64,000 bases of DNA from Haematococcus lacustris (lineage: Eukaryota > Chlorophyta > Chlorophyceae > Chlamydomonadales > Haematococcaceae), in NCBI GenBank assembly GCA_030144725.1, contig JASKMD010000026.1:8708100-8772099 (forward strand). The letters are read 5' to 3'. The notes beneath the pieces were generated by a model. It worked only from the letters and a program-made list of their open reading frames with translations, made no database searches and was not told the DNA's origin. The translations under genes were made by a program, and so were the position numbers. Below, piece by piece: positions 10,275 through 22,000 of this stretch (within the stretch, counting starts at the first letter, position 1; each line of letters begins with the position of its first letter).

Positions 10275-10773
10275 TCAGGACCACCTGCTACTGGTGTGGC
10301 ACACTGATCTGGTCACCTCACGCATGCCAGCTGCAATGCTTGCATCAGCAGTTCCTTGTACATAGCTTTACCTTGCAATGACTATAGCAGTAGCACTTGC
10401 CCGGACCTCATGCTCAGCCACTTGCTTCATTATTTCTCGCTGTTTCTTGTAGTGCAGGATGACAGTGCCAGGCTTACAATCAAACCACTAACTTCACTTT
10501 TTCAGTTACAAACCTTGCAAGGCTAGCTCGTGTGATTAGACATACTGGTGGATGTGTAGTATACAGTGGTAGGTAGCTGGTTAACTGTAGGTTGCATGTT
10601 CGAGGTGGTCAAGCAATGTAACGGGTGATGGCATGAACTCCATTGATCACTCTGATCCTGACTTGCGTCGTTCTCTCACAATAGCATGATTCCGACCCGA
10701 CCCGACCCGGGCATACGCAGGTGGTAATTGAGATGTGGGTGACTAGCCAGCACTATGGCCATACCAGCATTAT
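10275..10773. other. Intergenic, nothing recognised
   Basis: 3' flank of the secreted-protein gene. No conserved ORF and no clear repeat beyond a short CCCGACCCGACCCGGG run near 10697. Confidence 0.5.
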
Positions 10774-11391
10774 GTGCTCTGTAATCTCAATGACGTCCAG
10801 TCTGACACAGCAAACATGGCAGATGTGTTCTTCGGCGCGACAGTTGCTGAAATGCACTATGAACAGCAAGCAGGGGGAACCATGGTGAGCAAGCAAGACC
10901 CCGCTGCGTTGGTGGCTCAAGGGCAGCTACAATCACTGCACGCGTGTTTGGTGGCTGCCAAGCAGCAAACCACCCCCTCCCAGTTTGCAGACCCCTCACT
11001 CTTCTGCGTGCAGCCACACCTCGCAGGCACCCCAGTGGCCATCCCCTTGTCTTGGCTGGGGCGGCAGCAAGAGCTGCAGCAGTAGGAATACAGCCAAGCT
11101 TGGCTGGCTGGCAGTAGGGAGCTGCTAGCAGAAGCTCTTCCCCTTTTCAAAGCGCGCTTGTGGTGTGGTGACAGCCAGGTGCTGTACTTGGCAGCCATTG
11201 TTGACCTTCGCTACAAGATGTTGGACTTCCAGTTCAGCCCTGCCCAGTTCAGCCAAGCTGAGCAGGTCCTGTCCCGGCTGGTCACTGTTGATGGCAGCCA
11301 AGCAAATCAGCCAGTGGCTATGGCGTTGCAATACTTCCTCAGCTCTGGCTTGTCTACATTATGTCTCTCTGAGCTCATGCATCAGATGTGA
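10774..11391 (+). pseudogene. hAT-like transposase fragment with in-frame stop
   Basis: One frame runs from 10774 to 11391, interrupted by TAG at 11083. The part after the stop reads SRELLAEALPLFKAR, then VLYLAAIVDLRYKMLDF (matching the hAT block with L-D-P-R-Y-K), then FSQAEQVLSRLV. The N-terminal half is unremarkable. No terminal repeats were identified. It is probably a dead hAT-superfamily copy; the assignment rests mainly on the D-x-R-Y-K block. Confidence 0.5.
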
Positions 11392-11796
11392 GATGGAGGA
11401 TTGCCTTCGTATCAACGTGTAAGCAACTGCAAGTTTACAAAGATGTAAATAGGAAGAACAGAAGAAGCTTAGCAAATGCAAAATGTTGGACGCATGCAGC
11501 CGAAAATGTAGCAGACGGTTCGGTTGTCGTCTATAGACGAGTAGACAATCCGTCTTTCGTCTGTTCGTCTACAGTCTAGTCTTTTCGTCTAGTCGTCTTC
11601 ACAGCCCTGAATCTCATGTCATGCATGTAAGTTATGTGTCATGTCATGCAGGCAACCATGTATGGCCATGTCATGTGGCCGTTGCCATACATGACATTTC
11701 GATACATAGTCACAGGGTGTATGGCGTTTTGACATGCATGGGCGCCAGCCGCTATCATCAGCACAGGTCTGCAGAACACCAGTGAATCCAAGCCGT
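11392..11796. other. Non-coding, GTCTA-rich and ATGTCATG-rich stretch
   Basis: 11519-11600 is dense in TCGTCTA/GTCTA words. 11618-11695 has repeated CATGTCATGCA words. No gene. Confidence 0.6.
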
Positions 11797-11800
11797 ACTA

Positions 11801-13782
11801 GGTCACCCCGGCCATTGGCCATGCCAATCCGTGACAGGCCTGCGCATCGCACCACGCGCTAATGAAGGGTAGCTGAAACTATCGCGGTAAGTCACGCGCG
11901 CTGAAACTCGCGTTTTGGACTGAAGCCTTGTCCCAGTACACCGCCCGCCACCAGGTCGAAACTTGAGATAGCGCAAACAAGCAGCGACCCACCTACAAGA
12001 GCAGGGTGGCGAGGCGCTCCGTGGCGTCCGTAGCAAAGTTCGCACCATGGAGGCAGCCTCGCAGTACTGCGGAGTAGGCCATCGCAGTGCGCCATGCTAC
12101 CGAGCCATGTCATTACACCACGAGACTGAGTCACGCCACGCTTAGCTGAAACTGTGCAAGTTGGGCGCATGGCACTGTTAATTTTTTGGCCATTGCCTTA
12201 ATCGGCTTTATCGGCTCAGTTCGTGCTATTCTGGCTCAGTTGGTGCTGCTGGTTTCAATCGAAAGTGCTTGGCCTTACATTTCATCTGCCTCGTCAACCC
12301 CCACTTCAGCCAACTGATCCTCCTCCATCTCTTGCTCCCACCTCAGATGTTCTAGGATGTCAGCCCTAAGCAATGGCTTCTTCTGCGTCAACCTCTTGCC
12401 CTTCCAGCCCAAGCACTCCCGTGCATACTCCTTCAGCAGCTGCACATTCAAGGTCATGTGGGCGCTTGCAATGTGTGGTGCCCGTGCATGCAGAAGCCTC
12501 AAGCACTCAGCATCTTCCTTCTTGTCACTTGCCAGTGTCACACGTCCAAACATGGGTATGCTGCTCAGGGTAGATGCTCCATGACACATGCACTGCTGTG
12601 GCTTGCTGCCCATGTGCCTCACACACGCACATGCAGTCTCAGACCACATGGGCGCAAGCCCATCTGCAGGGAAGAACATTGCATGCATGGCCCGTGACCC
12701 AGTGATGGTGCGAAGCAGCCTGTGGGCATCAGGGTCAAGCTCAGCACACTTCTCAACTTCCTCATCCTTCAGCACCAAACACCCTGTACCTCATGGCAGG
12801 TGCGTGGGCGCTTCTGGCCCCATGTGCTGGCATCCCTGCTTGACTGTTGTGGTGTTGCCCGGGCTGTTTCAAGGGCTGGCAGCTCGGTAGGGCTCTGCAG
12901 GGTGAAGGGTGGAGGAGGAGGTTGTTAAGGTATGGGTTCCCGCCACAATGGAGGATTCCGCCACAATGGGGGTGTCCGCCACTGCCATTGCCACTACTTA
13001 CCAGCTTGGCACGTATCGCTTTATGGCGTTCCAGGAGGGCGCGGCGTCGGGGTCCAGGATGGCCCATCGCAATTTTCTGCTTGAAATTCGCGCACAGTGC
13101 GAAAAACCCAGCGATGAGAGCGCCCAACAGTAGCACAGGGTCCACCCCGTCGGGGATGAACCCAGAACGCCGCCAAGCGGCCCCTGTGATGAGATCGCTC
13201 CATGCCACATTCACCCTCGGCCACATTTTGTCATAGATTGTACCACACAAGATGATAGAGCTTTCCTGGGCTACATCCCGGAATATAGACTCGCTTAGCT
13301 ATCAGACAATGGTGGAAGTACGCGGATAGGACCACTGACGGAAAAGTTCAAGGACTTGAACGAAGCCCCGAAATGATGGGGTCTAGGCTTCAGCAGAGTG
13401 CACGGTAGCGAAACAAAGTCCACGCACGGTGCTGCTGACACCTCAGTGAGATGCTCTGCTTGCTTGGAGGGAGGGTTAGGCAGGTCTCGCGCCAGGTGTC
13501 AGTAAGGGCCCGGGCCATGAGGGGTCCCGACCCAACCCAGGGAATCTTGCGCTTCGACCTGCGACCCACGTACGGTGGCACCCCGTTGAGCCCCAGGCTG
13601 CAGCGAGCGACCATGTTCACAGTCCGCGGGAATGGCGGGCGGTGATCAAGTACAAGGCTTCAGTCTAAAACGTGAGTTTTAGCGCGCGCGAGTTACCGCG
13701 ATAGCCTTCGCTATCCTCCACTAGGGCGTGGTGCGATGCGCAGGCCTGTCACGGATTGGCATGGCCAATGGCCGGGGTGACC
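11801..13782. mobile_element. 1,982-bp DNA transposon with GGTCACCCCGG ends
   Basis: Terminal inverted repeats: the first 58 bp at 11801 (GGTCACCCCGGCCATTGGCC onward) are identical to the reverse complement of the right end at 13782, and similarity decays over about 140 bp. A 4-bp ACTA flanks both sides (11797-11800 and 13783-13786), consistent with a target-site duplication. The interior carries a minus-strand ORF (12275-12778). Related ends occur at 52928 and at 59476/60997. I cannot assign a superfamily. No transposase catalytic triad is visible, so it is probably non-autonomous. Confidence 0.85.
12275..12778 (-). CDS. Transposon-internal ORF, uncharacterised
   Basis: A 167-residue ORF within the transposon. 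The N-terminal half carries a small Cys cluster (CACVRHMGSKPQQCMC); the C-terminal half reads HIASAHMTLNVQLLKEYA, then LGWKGKRLTQKKPLLRAD and ILEHLRWEQEMEEDQ. The C-terminal part is repeated with conservative changes at 58078-58255 on the plus strand, so it has been under protein-level selection. It could be an exon of a larger transposase of the kind that carries Cys clusters (for example KDZ), but that is speculation. Confidence 0.5.
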   Translation of the reverse strand: MVLKDEEVEKCAELDPDAHRLLRTITGSRAMHAMFFPADGLAPMWSETACACVRHMGSKPQQCMCHGASTLSSIPMFGRVTLASDKKEDAECLRLLHARAPHIASAHMTLNVQLLKEYARECLGWKGKRLTQKKPLLRADILEHLRWEQEMEEDQLAEVGVDEADEM

Positions 13783-13966
13783 ACTAATGCCCAACAGGTC
13801 AAGTATGCACACTGCATCTCTTGGTGGGCCCCAGGCGTTGCCCTGTAGTTCGGTCGCTCTGAAAAGGAACCATGCGAAGTTCGGCCCTTCGCACTGTGTG
13901 ACCTCTTCTTGCATGTTTGCACATTATTTCACATTGCACATTAAGTATACAGCGGGCCTATGCCAC

Positions 13967-16900
13967 ATGGGCGCCTGCTTGTCGAAGGAATGGGAGCTGG
14001 GTCACAGAAAGGTGTCGACCTCGCGGGCAAGTCCCTCCAGGGTACTAGAACCTATCGATGCAGTAGAGCATTGCCAGGCGGGCACGACAGCGAAACCCTC
14101 CTTAGAAGCAATCTCTCAGCAAAAGCAAGGACAGTGCTCGAAGGTGCTGCGGGACTGGCTGGATGCATGTCAAGCAGTTTCACAACATACGCTTCCTGGC
14201 GCAGCATCACAGCTTACAGGATGCATGTCAGCCCTTCAGCAATGCTACATGACACTGCCTCACGTGGAGGTGGCCGTGACAGCCTCCATAGCAGCACTGC
14301 AACGATGCTTTGAGCCAGTACTGCAAGCCGCAGAGCTGCATCTACAAGGCAATAGCAATGGTGGCTTCGCCCTTACTCACAGCCAGCCTGATTGGGAGCG
14401 CATATCTGCAACTCAACTCTTGGCAGCCTTGCAATCAGGAGTCACGGCTGCATACCCCAGCTGCTGTGCACAAGGTCAGCTGGGGACCTTGCTACAGCCC
14501 ATCGTACACGCCCTTCGTCACCTCACAGCCACCTCACAGTCCCTAATGGTAGGCAATGCCCACCTACCTGGTGACAAACCCAACACCAGCCTCATCTTAG
14601 AGAAGCAGCCAACAAACGCCTCAGAGGCATTAGGGACCCCCTTGCAAGTTACAGCAGCAGACCGATATGTGCCAGCCATCAACCAGCTTGCTTCCTGGCT
14701 GGTGCTGATCTACTTCCGGAAAATCATTCTCGACACTGAGGTGTGTGACGGAGGGACACATGGGATTCTCCCACACATATTGTGGGATATTGTGGGATTC
14801 TCCCACACATAGAACACGCATACAGGTGTGCTGTTTCACGCCAACTGCTTGTGTGTCGTGAGCTGCCGCAGCAGCATGAACAGCGGTGCAAATCTGCCTG
14901 ACCATGCAGGAGGCTCTTACAGCCAAGGCCCATGTGCTGAAGGAGTTCCTGGCCCTAGTAGGATGGGACAGCGCCAGCCTTGCTGTCTGCCTGCAGCCCT
15001 GTGTGGCCGCTGGCCTCATGGCTGTGCAGGCTGCAGCAGGTCAGGGGGAGGGGCGGCTGAACCTCACAGTCAGGCGCTCTCAGGCTCTGTGGGACGCCCT
15101 GCCTCAAGTCCAGCAGCAGGGCGTGCTGGTACTCTGCCAACACCCCCTCCCAGCCCTCCCCTCCCCTGTCTCCACCCCACCACCCTGCCAGTCATCACCC
15201 CCCACACAGCCAGAGCAGCTAGAAGAGCAAGCAGCTACTGGCCCTCAAGGCCAAGGCCACGCCAGCTTGTTTGGCTGCCAGGGACATTCAGACCTTGTAG
15301 GGGGGCAGGCAGAACAGGCTGCAGGGACTCAGCAGCTCCAAGCCCGCCCAGTCAAGGTGTTCCCTTCTTTTGTTGACGAGGTGGCATGGGGTGGGGGTGA
15401 CGGGCGGCCCGTGGTGGAGGCGGGTGAGGGCCATGGGCCTCGCAAGGAGTTCTTCGCAGCCTGTGGTATCAGCATGGTGGGCGGCCAGCAGCAGCAGCCC
15501 ATGGCAGTGGCCAGGGAGGGTGGGCAGCAGCAGCAGGGTGGCGGGTCACAGGGAGTGGCTCTGCTGTCGTACAACAGGAGTGCCGGTGTGTACTGGTACA
15601 ACACCACCCTGCAGCAGGTGCGTGGCAGCAGGCTGAGCAGGGCAGGGTGTAGCGCCTCCTGGCCTGCAAGCCTACCCTGCGAGCCGGATGGGTCCAGCCA
15701 TGCAGCCTCACCCAGTACTGTCGCCTTGACACGGCATGGACACAGGCAGGACCAGGCTCACGTCACTGCATGCAGCACCCTTGCATGCAGCCTGAGCTTC
15801 AGACCCAAACAACAAAAGCAGCTGCACAGCGGCAGCGAGCGTACAGCACCTAGGCCACAATAGATGTGGCCCACATTGCAGCCTGTTGCTCGGCGCCGCA
15901 CCACTGCTGGCAGCACTGCAAACTTCCAGGGCATTGGGTCGGCTGCGCACCCTCACCCTCACTCACACATCCCTGCTCCTCTCTTTCCCACCTGCCATTT
16001 TCAGCTGGTAGTGCATGGCGAGCCTTAGCAATAAATGTGCAGCCTTTACCCAACCCCGCCACCTCCCTACCATGACGCCTTCCAGTGATCAGCCCCTGCC
16101 CTTGTACCTGTCCTTGTGGCACCTGCAGAGCGAGCTCCTTGTGCGCGCCTACCAGCTGTGTGGCTGGCTGATGGGCCAGGCCCTGCTGTGCAGGGCATCT
16201 CTCGGCCTCCCTCTCCCGCCCCTGCTCTTCCTCCAGCTGCTGCACCCAGGTGGCCTGGCAGCCTGGCAGCCCAGCCTGTCGCACCTTTCCACCTTCGACC
16301 CGGACACTGCAGCCAGCCTGCGCTCAGTGGCCAGCCTGCCACCAGCCCAGCTGGCTGACCTGCTGGAGCTGGAGGGCCTGCCCAGCAGCACTACCGCTCA
16401 GCAGTACATGCAGCACTCCCTGCATGAGCTGCTGGTGGCTGGGGTGGCGTGGCAGGCTGGTGCCCTGGCACATGGCTGGTGGCAGGCAGTTGACCGGCAG
16501 CTACTGGGTGACTGGGGCCTGGACCCAGCAGGCCTGGCACTGGCAGTGGGAGGCCTGAGGCCTGGAGGAGCTGTAGAAGCTGGGGGAAGCTGGATGTAAG
16601 GGGGGCATTCGCGGTGGTCATGGACCGGGAACTCTCCCCAGGCGGTGCAGGGGAGGTGGTTGGGCAGTTGCTGTGGGAGGTGGTTGACAGTTGGGAACCT
16701 GAACACCAGGCAGCTTTCCTAGAGTTTGTGACAGGGTACAGCCGCCTGCCTCCGCCGGGCAGTGAGCTGCTGAAGGTGGAGTGTCCCTTCACACCCCTGG
16801 GCTGGCAGGCTCACAAGGAGATGCTGGGCATGCTGCCGCAGGTGAGCAGGCTGCAGTGCCCTCAGCACCAGCTAGCAATGCTAAACCCTACTTGCCGTCC

Positions 16901-18510
16901 TGGCCTGAGGCGGTGCTGCCTGCCACCATGCTGAAGGCTGGGGGAGCAACTGTTTGATGCCACACTTAGGCAGTATGAACACCCACCCCCTCCTGGCTGA
17001 GCTGTAGCCCAGATCCAAGCTGTTGTCTCACACCACATGCCTGAGGGGCTGAACACGCTGTATTCATCCATGCTTAGAATGCATCCATGCTTGTCATGCT
17101 GGACATTGAGGGTAGAGGTGAAGGGGCGCAAAGGGTACCTACCAGCGTTGGTGCCACACCCAGCTGCAGCACAGGAGCCCTGGTGTTGGGTGGTCTGGGT
17201 GCCTGCTGTCCTGGCAGGGTGTCGCCCTGACGGCTGCCCCCACCTTGTGCCGCACCAGACCAGTGCGTCAGGAGGCTGCATTTCCGACCCTTGGCGAAGA
17301 GAGCGGAATTGTGTAGAGTGGACAACGCATGTCAGGACATTTGCAGCCTAGAGCTTGCGCATCTACATCCAGTCACAGACGCAAGGCATTGCAAGGTTAC
17401 CTTGGTGGATGTATGTGTCTGCCGCCCTGCCCTGCGGTCGTTGGCCAGAGCCTGTGTCCTGCTGCCTGCCCTGCCCTCCAGGCACACACTTGTGACAACC
17501 TCTTGGAACTGCCCAACTACTGGTCTGCCCTGCTGCATGTGCGCGGCCACCTGGGGCGTGACTGCCCCCCCTCCACCCACCCACCCCCATACCTTGACAT
17601 GGGCAGGCCTCCGCCACCCCTCCCTCCCACCCCACCCTCACTGCCCTTTGCCCAGCTTCCCCCTGACGCCCTGGACCAGTTGCGTGCAGAGTGCAAGCAT
17701 CTGATCCACGAGCGTCTGCTGCTGGCTGTGCTGGGCTCCCAGGGCTACGGGCTGGACCAGAGGGAGCTGGACAGTGACGTGCAGCTGCCTGCGCTGCCAC
17801 TCCCAGTGCTGGCTGGGCCTGCTGCAGCCAGGCTGCGGTCCGGGGGTGCCCAAACACTGGAGGGGGTGCCTGCCACTGCCACTGAGCCTGGCAGCAGGGC
17901 CAGCAGTCAGTATGGCAAGGGCCAGGTGGCCAGCTTCCCTGCTGGGCTGGTTGACGAGGCTTGCAGCCCTGTGGACGAAGCTGACTCGGCCTCTAGCTCT
18001 CACCCTGCCTCAGTGGATCTCACGGTGGGCTTGGCAGGCACCAGCCCCAAGCAGCCCACTGCCCTGTCCTCTACGCCCCTCCTGATGCTCCCCATGCTGG
18101 AGACCAGCCCCATGGCAGGCAGTCCAGCTGCCAGCTGCCAGCTGCTGCTGGTGGTAGGGGACAAGGCTGCGGCCCTGCAGGCACTGAGTCAGTCCCTTGA
18201 CCCCTTGACCCCCCTACAGGACTTCAGCGCCTTCCGCGGTGCCGACCAGGCAGAGTGCCCGTGGCGTCCCTCCCCCCAGCCCTCTGCTGCCCTGCAGGCG
18301 GGCAAGGCCGCGGCCCGTCTCACCCCTCAGGCCCAGGCTCTGCACCTGCTGCAGGGTGGCAGTGAAGCGGAAGAGTGCCTGGAGTTGTGGGGGATGCAGC
18401 TGCCGGGCCAGGCAGGGGCAGAGGGGGGCAGGGACACAAGGTGGGGGGCAGGGACTCACAAGGGGGGGCAGGTGGCACAGTCCTTGGGGAGTGGGGCGTT
18501 GAGAGTGTAG
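13967..18510 (+). CDS. HECT-type E3 ubiquitin ligase
   Basis: Transfers ubiquitin from an E2 via a catalytic Cys to substrates. I prefer the start at 13967 because it follows the transposon end (13782) and gives MGACLSKE, a plausible N-myristoylation and palmitoylation signal; an in-frame ATG at 13787 also exists. The N-terminal ~280 residues are not recognised. HECT blocks in order: GEGHGPRKEFFAACG (about 15425), SAGVYWYNTTL (about 15580), SELLVRAYQLCGWLMGQALL (16130), FDPDTAASLRSV (about 16300), LAHGWWQAVD, LLWEVVDSWEPE (about 16670), FLEFVTGYSRLPPPG, then AHTCDNLLELPNYW with the active Cys codon at 17491-17493, and HERLLLAVLGSQGYGLD (about 17710-17760). Exons are separated by GT..AG introns. 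Unusually, about 250 low-complexity residues follow the HECT domain up to the stop. Confidence 0.85.
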
Positions 18511-19020
18511 GAGCCGGACCCGTCACCGGGGCCACTTTGCATCACATCACACATCATAGTTCAACCACCGGACTCGTCACACACCTCTGATCAAGCTTGC
18601 TCCCATCACACATTGTTACACTCGCCAGCACACATCCCTTGCTTGCTTGGGTCTGATCCTTTATGAAGCAATTAAATTGATCCTAGTTTTTCGTTTCTTT
18701 GGCGCTAGCTATGTGTTGCATGATCATGAGTTCACTGGTTGGCTATGTCAGACCCTTGGCAGACTTCCCGGCACCCACTCAGCCGGTCCCAACTAGCAGG
18801 AAACCTACCCATGGTAATCAAAACGACACCGCAGCTCAGTCATGTGGTTTCTAGATATGTTCCGCACATTGTCGCATAGATTACGCTGTCAGCTACGCGG
18901 TGCAATGTGTTCCATTAAGTCACATGGCTATACTCATGAAGTCAGGCCCAAGGATTCATGTTTGTTGTCACCATGCTGCATCACTGCGCCATGAACCGCT
19001 CCCTGCGGCGATAGATCACG
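18511..19020. other. Intergenic, nothing recognised
   Basis: Lower GC than its neighbours; contains CACATCACACAT-type words near 18540. It presumably holds the HECT gene 3' UTR and the 5' flank of the next gene. Confidence 0.5.
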
Positions 19021-22000
19021 ATGTGCAAGGCAACGTGCGCAATGTGCCAGCGCGACCTAGTATGGCGGCACTTTCGTGTACCTTTGCTGGCTAACATGGG
19101 CGCACTAGCTGCAGTGATGGCCCTCGTGGCAACGCTCCGGAGTACACCGCAGCTATCTAAATGGATGCGCTATCCCTGCTTCGCTGTCGTGGCCGGCCAC
19201 ACTGCTGCATCCGTTCTGGCCTGTTGGCGCTACTTGCCACCACCCTCAGCTCGTCGCTTAGCTGGCACAGCGGGATTGTGTTCCTGGGGATGCAGGACCA
19301 TGGTAAGGGTTTGAATGGCACAGTTATGGGCGTATACCCCCCGGCAGGGCGGCTGTTCTATGCAGCATCAGCAACCTGGACAGTTGCATGCATGCAGCTC
19401 ATTGTGTCATGGGCATTGGGCGCACCAACGTCCCCGATGATCAGCTCCTGCTTCGCAAATGGAAGTGGAGTTGCCGCAGAAGTGCTCATTGCCACGACTG
19501 AACAGGTGACAGTAGTACCCTGTTGCACCGTATCTCCAGTATATGTCTGCCATATGAGACACCGCACCCAACCCTGCTTGCATGCAGATTTACGCCCACC
19601 TCATGCTCCCACACCATGTGGCAAGGCTTCTAGCTTTTACATGTACCGCAATCACGCAAGTAGCCCACCACTGCCATGATGCCCACAGCAGCCTTTTTGC
19701 GTCAGTGGTGTCAGCCTGCGTGCAGCTGGCCATCCCCCATGTGCTGCTGGCCCACATGTGGCGCAGCACAGCCCACCAGCTTGACCCTGGCCGCCAGCAG
19801 GGCTGCAGCAGCCTGCACAAGCGCCCTGCAAAGGACACTGGTGCTGGCACTAGCACCACAGCTACTGCTGCTACTGCTGCTGCCGCTGCGTCCTGCTCAG
19901 CAAACCCAGTGATCCCCATGCCAATGCAGCAAGGGCGGCAGCAGAAGCCAGTATCAAAGCTGGAACAGGTCGTGCCTGAGGCCCTGCTGGGCTTGGGTAG
20001 AGAGCCACAGTGTGTGCCCCCAACCAGCAATGACAGCAGGGCAGCAGCAGCAGCAGCAGAGATGGCAGGAGCACCTGCGTCAGGTACAGACCTGGCATCT
20101 GCTGGCCAGGCATCGCAACCTCATGCTTTGCGCTCAACAAGCAACACTCAGGCCGTACCGGCAGCAGTGTCAACACCTGCAGCTGACCCCCCGCCTGGCC
20201 CACACACCTTGGGTCCTGCAGCCATGGTGCAGCGCCCCAGCCAGCAGGTGATGCAGACACTGGCCAGCGTGCAGGAGCTGGTGCGCAGCAATGGCGCCGC
20301 CCGCCCCTACAAGTCGTGCTTGGTGCAGCAGCAGGTGAGGCCAGCAGCAGCACGGTGGCGCCAGCAGCTGCAGTGGGCTGGGCATGCCAGGTGTGCAGGC
20401 TGTTGCAGCCCCCTGCCACTGCCTTGACCCTGCCCCTGCGCCTGCCCGCTGCAGCTGGTCTTGAAGCTTGTGAACCAGGAGCCTGGCAGCCTGGGCAATG
20501 ATGTGGTGGGGTCGGTGCAGCAGCTGGTGGCAGACCCCGGGTGAGCGGCGCTGCAGCCAGCCCTGACACGCCCTCAGCCACACCCAGACTGCTGCACCCC
20601 TCAGCCTGGCCTGCTGGTCTACCTCTACACCCGCACCCTGATGTCCCGGCTGTGAGGTGACCAGGTGGTGTGCACCCCTTGCCGGCCTGTGGCCTCATGC
20701 CGTGTGTGCAGGTCAGCCTGGCTGGCTGCCCGCATCAGCGTGCGCCGGGGCTGCACCCTGGTGACCTTGGACCTGGTGGCCTGCTGCCCTGCTGCGGACC
20801 TGGCAGACACAGCCCTGGGGCCCACTGCTCTGACTGCGCCCTTGCCCCAGGACAGTGAGACCTTGCAGGTGGGCGCTGCCCAGGGCTTGGCTGCGCTGCC
20901 TCACCTGGGGTCCGTCCAGCCAGAGCAGTGGACTGTGTGGGGCTGTGTGAGGTACACCTGCTCATCACCCCAGACTGCTGGCTGCCATGCTGCTGTGGTG
21001 TGCTTGGCAGCCCCTGACCGCCCTGCCTGGAGTGCTGTCCTGCTGCTGCCCTGGCAGGTGTGGCTGGACAAGCTCCTGGCGCCAGGCACTGAGCACAAAG
21101 CAGGGGACACAGTGCACCTGCAGGTCAGTGCAGCCCACTGCACACCATCACCCCTGAAGGGCTGCAGCCCTGGCACCGCCGTGTGCCGGGCCAGTGCTGC
21201 GTGCAAGCAGTCTGTCAGCTCAGCGCATCGCCAGTGTTAGGTCAAGCTGTCCACCAGCCTGCCCGCTGCAGGTGGGCAGCTGCTGGATGCAAGCCACCTT
21301 CAGTGGCAGCCCGCCCTCCTGGCAGCTGACTGCTCTGCCGCCCTCCCCCCTAAACCTGGCCATCACGGCTGCCTCCCAGCGAGTGTGGCGCCTGCCAGGC
21401 CCTGCGGCTGCTGTGTCCAGCCTGGGCAGTGCGGCAGAGCCAGGCAGCATGAGCCTCAGCCTCAGCCTGAGCCACAGCTGTGCCCTGGACTTCCGTGGCT
21501 CAGACGCCACCTCCATTCAGGATGACCAGGAGGTGGTGCAGGTAGCAGCAAGAGGCTGCTGGGGCGCTGGCCTGCCCGTAGTGGTCCTTGACGTGACCTC
21601 CACACATTGCAGCGAGTCCGACCTGTTCACCAGCACACTGCAGGTCAGTCTCCCGCCTCCCTAATGCTGTGCAGTGGCCTGTGAGCAGGGGCAGCTAGCT
21701 ACCCACTGGGACACTGGCGGCAACAGGTGACACACACCATGCAGCAAGGCTCACCAAGCAATAGTGGGTGCAGGTTGTTTCACATGGTTTCCTGTTGCTG
21801 CTCCTGCCAGCTGATGCCAGTGCCAGGCGTTGCTGCTGCTCTCACTGCTGCTGCTGCTGCTGCTGCTGTGCCATGTGCTCTGCAGCTGGCCCTGCCCCTA
21901 AGCCTGGCACCCATCCCCGGCAGCCTGTTCTTGGAGCTGTGGCATGGCCCCATGCGGCTGGCCTCCCTGCCGCTGCTGCTGCTGCCTGCCAGCAGCCTCT

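Noticed and set aside
10559..10620. Possible tRNA (GTTCGAGGTGG near 10600)
   Set aside because: No matching acceptor stem or A-box in the right place. No convincing tRNA or rRNA was found anywhere in the window.
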